Below are positions 59,655-64,000 of a stretch of 64,000 nucleotides of DNA, in pieces (positions within the stretch are counted from its first letter, which is position 1; each line of letters starts with the position of its first letter). A model generated the notes under the pieces. That model had not been told where the DNA came from. It saw only the letters and a program-made list of their open reading frames with translations, and ran no database searches. This stretch comes from Nocardioides jejuensis (lineage in GTDB: Bacteria > Actinomycetota > Actinomycetes > Propionibacteriales > Nocardioidaceae), in contig NZ_SJZJ01000003.1 of NCBI RefSeq assembly GCF_004337475.1, forward strand, positions 1-64,000, given 5' to 3'. The position numbers and the translations under genes are program-made.

Positions 59655-60392
59655 CTAGCTGACCGGCTTGGCGTACTCCGCGCGGATCGGTCCGGTGTAC
59701 GGCTGCGCCACGAGGTCGGAGCCGGACTGCATGGTCCAGCCGATCGCGATGTCGGGCTCGGCTGCCTGGGCGCGGTAGACCTGCAGGTAGCCGTCGTCGG
59801 TGATCCGCTGCTCGATCGTGTCGACATCGCCGATCGCGGTGATCTCGTAGGGCTGCGGGAAGTACAGGCCGTTGACCTGGACCGTGCTACCCGCGCACTG
59901 GATGCCGGTCGTCGTCACGACCCGCTGGCCCTCGATCGTCACGGCCTTCGCGCCCGCGGCCCACATCGCGTTGACGACCGCCTGGATGTCCTGCTGGTGC
60001 ACGACGAGGGTGTTGATGTCCTGGTCGCTCGACTCGCGCACCTCACGCGGCGCGTCGGAGAGGGTCACGGTCACGCCGTCCCCGGTGACCCGCTGCAGGC
60101 CGGCGGGGCCCTTGAGTCGGCGTACGGCAGCACGGGTCTCGCGCGAACCGCTGTCGTTGCGGCTCGCCGTCAGCGCGTCGATCTCGCGGGACAGGCGGCG
60201 GCTCTGGTCGCGCAGCTTGCGCAGGTCACGGTTCTGCACCTGGACCAGGCCGGCCAGGTCCGTCGTACGACCGGGGCGGAGGTCGGTGCCTTCGCTGTTG
60301 GCTGCGCTCACCGCGAAGAGGCCGCCGGCGAGAAGGAAGACCACGGGGGTCACGACAGCCCACGAGCGGCGCTGTCGGTGTGACGTGGTCAT
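59655..60392 (-). CDS. DUF881 family membrane-anchored protein
   Basis: 245 residues from ATG 60392. An N-terminal helix (AVVTPVVFLLAGGLFAVSA), then a coiled-coil stretch (LVQVQNRDLRKLRDQSRRLSREIDAL in pieces), then the DUF881 core with GVTVTLSDAPREV and AMWAAGAKAVTIEGQRVV, and YFPQPYEITAIGD. DUF881 proteins sit next to division genes in actinobacteria and Firmicutes (one of them in the Bacillus ftsA/ftsZ cluster) and are probably extracytoplasmic. Role unknown. It is divergent from crgA. Confidence 0.88.
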   Translation of the reverse strand: MTTSHRQRRSWAVVTPVVFLLAGGLFAVSAANSEGTDLRPGRTTDLAGLVQVQNRDLRKLRDQSRRLSREIDALTASRNDSGSRETRAAVRRLKGPAGLQRVTGDGVTVTLSDAPREVRESSDQDINTLVVHQQDIQAVVNAMWAAGAKAVTIEGQRVVTTTGIQCAGSTVQVNGLYFPQPYEITAIGDVDTIEQRITDDGYLQVYRAQAAEPDIAIGWTMQSGSDLVAQPYTGPIRAEYAKPVS

Positions 60393-60453
60393 GCCCACTA
60401 CGCTAGCCGGGGCCGCGTGAAGTTCGCAGCGGCCCCCGATCACTGGAGGACAC

Positions 60454-60939
60454 GTGTCGAAGAGCAAGGCCACTGCAACGGCGCCGCAGGGCATCGACCC
60501 GCTCAAGGGACCGATCTTCTCGGTGCGCTTCCTCGTGTCCCTGCTCCTCATCGCGGCCGGCATCGCAGCCGTCGTGCTCTGGACGATCTACCTGCACGAC
60601 ACGTACTCCGCGACCGCCAAGGACCCCAAGCCGATCATCCCCGGCACCAAGGACCTGAAGAACTGGAACTGGGTGATCGGCTTCGGCCTGATCTTCGTCG
60701 GCCTGATCCTCGCCGCGCACCGCAAGACCCCGCTCGGCCGCGGGCGTGGCCCGGTCGTCGGCATGCTGGGCTGCTTCCTGATCGGCCTGATCTGGATCTG
60801 CACGTTCTACGTCTTCGCCAACAAGGCCCCGGGCGCCGATGGCGCGATCTGGCTGCTGTCCGACCTCCAGCAGTACAACCTGATGGTCGGCATCGGCTTC
60901 ATGGCCGTGGGCTTCACCTACGCCACGAAGTGGGAGTGA
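60454..60939 (+). CDS. crgA: CrgA-type cell division protein, duplicated two-module form
   Basis: 161 residues from GTG 60454, with GGAGG at 60445. CrgA in mycobacteria is about 93 residues with two helices. Here there are four: FLVSLLLIAAGIAAVVLWTIYL, WVIGFGLIFVGLILAAH, MLGCFLIGLIWICTFYVF and NLMVGIGFMAVGFTYATKW. Each half ends in an equivalent segment, WNWVIGFGLIFVGLILA and YNLMVGIGFMAVGFTYA, so the gene looks like a fused tandem duplication. CrgA links FtsZ, FtsQ, FtsI and wall synthesis at the septum. It lies next to the Pkn operon, as in mycobacteria and Streptomyces. Confidence 0.85.
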   Translation: MSKSKATATAPQGIDPLKGPIFSVRFLVSLLLIAAGIAAVVLWTIYLHDTYSATAKDPKPIIPGTKDLKNWNWVIGFGLIFVGLILAAHRKTPLGRGRGPVVGMLGCFLIGLIWICTFYVFANKAPGADGAIWLLSDLQQYNLMVGIGFMAVGFTYATKWE

Positions 60940-60962
60940 CCCGTCCCCCGTACGACGCTCCG

Positions 60963-60991
60963 AACGCCCCGCTCTTCCCGAGCGGGGCGTT
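60963..60991 (+). terminator. Terminator after crgA
   Basis: AACGCCCCGCTC (60963-60974) pairs with GAGCGGGGCGTT (60980-60991) over TTCCC, followed by CTGCATTTG. A good intrinsic terminator for crgA. The rest of the gap to the rhomboid gene (61259) holds the DnaA-box cluster and the long inverted repeat listed next. Confidence 0.8.
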
Positions 60992-61033
60992 CTGCATTTG
61001 TGCTTCTGACCTGCGGAATCACACACGTGTAAG

Positions 61034-61065
61034 TTATCCACAGGGTTTATCCACAGTGTGAATAA
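61034..61065. other. Cluster of three DnaA-box-like sites
   Basis: TTATCCACA occurs at 61034-61042 and 61047-61055, both perfect consensus boxes 13 bases apart, and the reverse-strand TTATTCACA (61065-61057) fits the relaxed TTATNCACA form. Three boxes in 32 bases is unusual in GC-rich DNA. They lie between convergent crgA and rhomboid genes, so they are not a classic dnaA-dnaN origin. They may be a DnaA reservoir or regulatory site, or part of an extended origin. Confidence 0.7.
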
Positions 61066-61100
61066 CTCGGGCTGTGGAGTGCAGACGGTCGCCGAGCGTG

Positions 61101-61161
61101 TGCTCGGTGTTGGTACAGATCCACCGTCGCTAGGCCAGCAGATCTGTACCAACACCGAGCA
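61101..61161. repeat. 21-bp perfect inverted repeat
   Basis: Bases 61101-61121 are perfectly complementary to 61141-61161 (TGCTCGGTGTTGGTACAG on the left arm, CTGTACCAACACCGAGCA on the right), with a 19-base loop. It begins 36 bases after the last DnaA box. No transcript or gene explains it. As RNA it would form a very stable hairpin; as DNA it is a long dyad. Confidence 0.9.
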
Positions 61162-61258
61162 GACAGATCACTGCCGCAGATCCGGCGCCCCGGGCGGGCG
61201 CGGCGGGCGGCCGCGCCGGTCCGAAGACGGACAGGCGGACGTGCCGACGCAAGATGCG

Positions 61259-62176
61259 TCAGGCGAGGGAAGCCGTGCGCAGGGCGAGGCCCCCCACAAC
61301 GACGACGGCGTACAGCGCCACTCCGCCCCATTGCCACGCAGCTCGCTGCGGACCCTTCGGAGCGAACGCGAAGACTGCCATCAGCGCGAGGCCACCCAGG
61401 AAGCCACCGAGGTGGCCCTGCCAGGAGATCGAGCCGCGGCCGATGACGGTGATGACGGCGTTGATGCCGATCCAGCCGAGGATGCTCTGCACGTCGCCGC
61501 GGACCTTGAAGGCCACGACGAGCAGGGCGGCCATCAGGCCGAAGATGGCGCCGGAGGCGCCGAGAGTGGACGTGTACGTCGGGGCGAGCCAGTAGACGGC
61601 GAGCGAACCACCGAGCCCGGACAGCAGGTAGAGCGCGACGAAGCGCGCCCGCCCGAGCGCCAGCTCGAGCTGGGGGCCGAGGAACCACAGCGCCAGCATG
61701 TTGAAGCCGATGTGCATGACCTCGACGTGGGTGAACATGCTCGTCACGAGCTGCCACCAGGCGCCGTCAGCGACTCCGTGGATCCACGTGGCCGTCGGCG
61801 GGCACGTGGCCTCGGTCGCGGTTGGGTACGAGCCGCCTCCCTGGACGCAGCTGGCGCGCGGGATCAGGGAGAGCCGGGCCGCCCACAGGCTCGCCGCACC
61901 GCCGGTAGCGGTGATCAGCAGCCAGACAGCCGCGTTGATCGCGATCAGGACGCCCGAGGTCAGGCTGGGGTTGGCCACCCGCGCGCCGCCGTACGCCGAC
62001 CGCCCGCTGCGGGTCTGCCGGGCGCCGTCCTTGACGCATTCGGGGCACTGGAAGCCCACGGCCGCCGAGCGCATGCAGTCCGGGCAGATCGGACGCTCGC
62101 AGCGCTGGCAGGAGATGTGCGTCTCCCGCCCCGCGTGCCGGTAGCACTGCGGGGCGGGAGTCACGGGGTCGCTCAA
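61259..62176 (-). CDS. Rhomboid family intramembrane serine protease with zinc ribbon
   Basis: 305 residues from TTG 62176; earlier in-frame codons lie inside ppiA. The N-terminal cytoplasmic part has CYRHAGRETHISCQRCERPI and CPDC, a B-box/zinc-ribbon-like cysteine set. Six helices follow, with HIGFNM (His155/Asn159, the oxyanion region), the catalytic GASG (Ser208) and GHLGG (His255). It cleaves other membrane proteins within the bilayer; substrates are unknown. It begins 3 bases after the ppiA stop and is probably cotranscribed with it. Confidence 0.92.
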   Translation of the reverse strand: MSDPVTPAPQCYRHAGRETHISCQRCERPICPDCMRSAAVGFQCPECVKDGARQTRSGRSAYGGARVANPSLTSGVLIAINAAVWLLITATGGAASLWAARLSLIPRASCVQGGGSYPTATEATCPPTATWIHGVADGAWWQLVTSMFTHVEVMHIGFNMLALWFLGPQLELALGRARFVALYLLSGLGGSLAVYWLAPTYTSTLGASGAIFGLMAALLVVAFKVRGDVQSILGWIGINAVITVIGRGSISWQGHLGGFLGGLALMAVFAFAPKGPQRAAWQWGGVALYAVVVVGGLALRTASLA

Positions 62177-62178
62177 GG

Positions 62179-62691
62179 TTAGCGGGTGATCTCGACGGAC
62201 TCGATGACGACCGGCTCGACCGGGCGGTCCATCGCGCCGGTGGCCACGCCCTCGATCGCGTCGACGACAGCCTTGGAGGCGTCGTCGGCGACCTCGCCGA
62301 AGATCGTGTGGCGGTTGGTCAGCCACGGCGTCTCGACCGTCGTGATGAAGAACTGCGAGCCGTTGGTGCCCGGGCCGGCGTTGGCCATGGCGAGCAGGTA
62401 GGGCTTGTTGAAGGAGAGCTCCGGGTGGAACTCGTCCTTGAACTTGTAGCCCGGACCGCCGATGCCCTGACCCAGCGGGCAACCGCCCTGGATCATGAAG
62501 TCCTTGATGATCCGGTGGAAGACCAGGCCGTCGTAGAACTTCTCGCCCGAGCGTCCGGCGTCGTCGGTGTAGTCCTTGGTGCCCTCGGCGAGGCCGACGA
62601 AGTTCTCCACCGTCGCGGGAGCGTGGTTGGGGAAGAGGTTGATCGTGATGTCACCCTTGTTGGTCTTCAGGGTGGCCTTCAGGTCAGACAT
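62179..62691 (-). CDS. ppiA: Peptidyl-prolyl cis-trans isomerase, cyclophilin type
   Basis: 170 residues, the usual size. FHRIIKDFMIQGG with the catalytic Arg60 and GTNGSQFFIT are the cyclophilin active-site blocks; WLTNRHTIFGEV follows. No signal peptide, so cytoplasmic. In mycobacteria ppiA occupies the same position beside rhomboid, crgA and gyrA. Expected role: proline isomerisation in protein folding, inhibited by cyclosporin. Confidence 0.95.
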   Translation of the reverse strand: MSDLKATLKTNKGDITINLFPNHAPATVENFVGLAEGTKDYTDDAGRSGEKFYDGLVFHRIIKDFMIQGGCPLGQGIGGPGYKFKDEFHPELSFNKPYLLAMANAGPGTNGSQFFITTVETPWLTNRHTIFGEVADDASKAVVDAIEGVATGAMDRPVEPVVIESVEITR

Positions 62692-62775
62692 GGCTGCCTC
62701 TCGGGGTCGAAGTCAATGCGGTCCTGAGCGTACAAGGGGCTGGCGACAGCCCGCGGCGTGCGGCAGGATCGCCGC

Positions 62776-63096
62776 ATGGCGAAGCGCTCTGAGAAGGATC
62801 TGGCCGCGCTGCCCGACGAGTGGGCTCCGCAGATCGAGAAGACGTTCACGCAGTTGGCGACGACCGGTCCCAAGCTGATGAACAAGGGCCGCAAGCTCGC
62901 CAAGGAGAAGGGCGCGAAGGTGCCCAAGAAGCACGTCGGCCAGGCGCCCACCGGAGCCCTGACCAAGAAGATCGTCGTCCTCGGCGGCCTCGGCGCACTC
63001 CTCGTCATGGCCGTACGCCGAGCGCTCGGCGCCGGCGGCGACTGGCAGGTCGCCCCGCCCGCGCCCACCGAAGAGGTCGACTCCGACCTCGGCTGA
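62776..63096 (+). CDS. Small single-helix membrane protein
   Basis: 106 residues from ATG 62776. The N-terminal half is basic and helical (WAPQIEKTFTQLATTGPKLMNKGRK), followed by a hydrophobic segment IVVLGGLGALLVMAV and an acidic Pro-rich tail (WQVAPPAPTEEVDSDLG). No family was identified. Small membrane genes of this sort (for example the DLW-39 type) sit near gyrA in related genera. It is divergent from ppiA and convergent with the DUF3817 gene over 4 bases. Confidence 0.65.
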   Translation: MAKRSEKDLAALPDEWAPQIEKTFTQLATTGPKLMNKGRKLAKEKGAKVPKKHVGQAPTGALTKKIVVLGGLGALLVMAVRRALGAGGDWQVAPPAPTEEVDSDLG

Positions 63097-63100
63097 CGCG

Positions 63101-63433
63101 TCAGCCGACGAGCGCCGGCGCCTCCGCGCGGACCTTGGCCTCGACACGACGCTCGACCACGAAGATCAGCCCGGGGACGAGGCCGGCGAGCAGCATCAGG
63201 CCGAGGAACGTGTAGGTCCACCCCGCGCGCATCGACAGGATGAACGCCGCGACGACGTACGCCATGTAGACGTAGCCGTGGCCGACGGCGACGATCGGCG
63301 TCAGGGTCTCTCCGAACGACTGGATCGAGCCACCCTCGGGGAAGAGGTACTTGCAGATCATGCCGATCGTCAGCGCCACCAGCAGCGTGCCGACGACGTA
63401 GGCGAGGACCTTGTAGGCAGGGAAGAGCTTCAC
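63101..63433 (-). CDS. DUF3817 family integral membrane protein
   Basis: 110 residues from GTG 63433 (VKLFPAYKVLAYVVGT). Three helices, with the DUF3817 signature VGHGYVYMAYVVAAFILS in the middle and LMLLAGLVPGLIFVVERRV near the C-terminus. The family is common in actinobacteria and lacks a known function. It follows the SURF1 gene 25 bases downstream on the same strand, hinting at a membrane/respiratory connection. Confidence 0.85.
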   Translation of the reverse strand: MKLFPAYKVLAYVVGTLLVALTIGMICKYLFPEGGSIQSFGETLTPIVAVGHGYVYMAYVVAAFILSMRAGWTYTFLGLMLLAGLVPGLIFVVERRVEAKVRAEAPALVG

Positions 63434-63458
63434 GGCCGAAACGGTACCTGCGCTGCCC

Positions 63459-64000
63459 TTACGCCGGTACGTCGTCCTCGTCACCCTCGTCGGCTGCCTC
63501 GCCGTCCGCGTCCGGGTCGGCCAGCACGTCGTCCATGAGCCAGCGCCACCACATGAAGACCACGAAGCCACCGAAGAACCACCACTCGATGGCGTAGAAG
63601 AGGTTCCGGATCGCGGAGAACCGCGGCGCCGGCGGCAGCTGGTCCAGCTCCGCACGATCCAGGCCGTGGTCGGTGTCGGAGGCGATGACGTAGGCGCCGT
63701 ACAGGTCCTGGTCGACGAAGTGCAGGGCGTCGGCAATCCGCAGCTGCGGCAGGACGTCGTCGGTCGTGTCGGTGTCGACCTCGCCCGTGCCCTCGGCCGG
63801 CTGCAGCCAGCCCTTGAGCGTCATTGGCCCGGACGGAGCGGCGGGCACCGACGACTGCGACGGGGTCCAGCCCCGCACGACGGGCATCGCGGACTTCGTG
63901 CCGTCGACCGTCACCGGTGTCACGACCCAGTAGCCCTCGACACCCGCGCGCTCGCGCCCGCTCACCAGGAACGTCGACTTCGGCAGCCACCGACCCGCGA
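63459..64000 (-). CDS. SURF1 family protein (start beyond window)
   Basis: The C-terminal about 180 residues are in the window; the frame continues past base 64000 with the residues AGRWLPKSTFLVSGR. SURF1 blocks: GYWVVTPVTVDGTK, MPVVRGWTP, LPQLRIADALHFVDQDLYG in pieces, and the last helix IRNLFYAIEWWFFGGFVVFMWW in pieces. The tail is acidic. SURF1 helps assemble the haem a/copper centres of cytochrome c oxidase, so an aa3-type oxidase should be encoded elsewhere. Confidence 0.88.
   Translation of the reverse strand, partial: AGRWLPKSTFLVSGRERAGVEGYWVVTPVTVDGTKSAMPVVRGWTPSQSSVPAAPSGPMTLKGWLQPAEGTGEVDTDTTDDVLPQLRIADALHFVDQDLYGAYVIASDTDHGLDRAELDQLPPAPRFSAIRNLFYAIEWWFFGGFVVFMWWRWLMDDVLADPDADGEAADEGDEDDVPA

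Noticed and set aside
61101..61161. Ends of a transposable element
   Set aside because: The inverted repeat encloses only 19 bases, has no flanking target duplication that I can see, and no transposase is near.
61259..62482. Longer rhomboid gene starting at 62482
   Set aside because: The extra 102 codons are antisense-free but run in another frame of ppiA on the same strand. The TTG at 62176 just after the ppiA stop starts at the expected zinc-ribbon N-terminus.

Overview
The window looks like chromosomal DNA of a high-GC actinobacterium, most likely of the Nocardioides/Nocardioidaceae type. The pointers are pervasive GC-rich third positions, many GTG and TTG starts, 4-base stop/start overlaps, a mycothiol-type isomerase, an AlkB-rubredoxin fusion, and the FHA-PstP-RodA-PbpA-PknA-PknB-CrgA cell-wall locus. 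That assignment is inference from gene content; no rRNA is present. I saw no transposase, integrase, phage gene or CRISPR array.

Layout. 1-2.4 kb: two tandem secreted sulfatases, the first cut by the window edge. 2.3-4.5 kb: a HAD phosphatase and serS. 4.6-10.5 kb: a tight catabolic/transport operon (amidohydrolase, MFS carrier, three-gene ABC importer) read away from a divergent GntR regulator, with candidate operators between. 10.5-16 kb: a PAP2-lipid kinase fusion, a DUF4446 protein, a Gdt1-type transporter, a GDPD and an orphan Orc1-like AAA ATPase. 16-18.7 kb: membrane protein, PepSY protein and cupredoxin-like lipoprotein. 18.8-31 kb: a nickel transporter with a good Nur box, a DNA glycosylase, rhodanese, Aat, EcsC, a sulfotransferase pair, a biotin-dependent acyl-CoA carboxylase operon with divergent TetR, a methyltransferase and a SWIM protein. 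31-43.9 kb: SNF2 helicase, GPx, membrane proteins, a DHA2 efflux pump, a RecQ helicase with a phosphoribosyltransferase-like tail, an M13 peptidase, a quinone reductase and an M15-like lipoprotein. 43.9-46.3 kb: alkane hydroxylation operon (AlkB-rubredoxin, ferredoxin, TetR). 46.4-50.7 kb: mycothiol-dependent isomerase family, nitroreductase, CopC-CopD fusion and a secreted S1 protease. 50.7-60.9 kb: tRNA-Leu and the conserved Ser/Thr-kinase and cell-wall elongation operon, ending in a duplicated CrgA. 61-64 kb: rhomboid, cyclophilin, small membrane proteins and SURF1.

The order tRNA-Leu, fhaA, fhaB, pstP, rodA, pbpA, pknA, pknB, crgA, rhomboid, ppiA is the one found close to gyrA and oriC in mycobacteria and relatives. 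The right end is therefore probably near the replication origin. A cluster of three DnaA-box matches beside a 21-bp perfect inverted repeat lies in the crgA/rhomboid convergent gap.

The most unusual content is two families of structured repeats. Family 1 is a trimer of 22-bp units centred on CCCGGG, present at four loci. Three are intergenic and one lies in frame inside the biotin carboxylase gene. Family 2 is a module of about 135 bp with three palindromes of the form CGACAC-N4-GTGTCG spaced 56-57 bp apart. It occurs twice, both times filling the gap between convergent genes.
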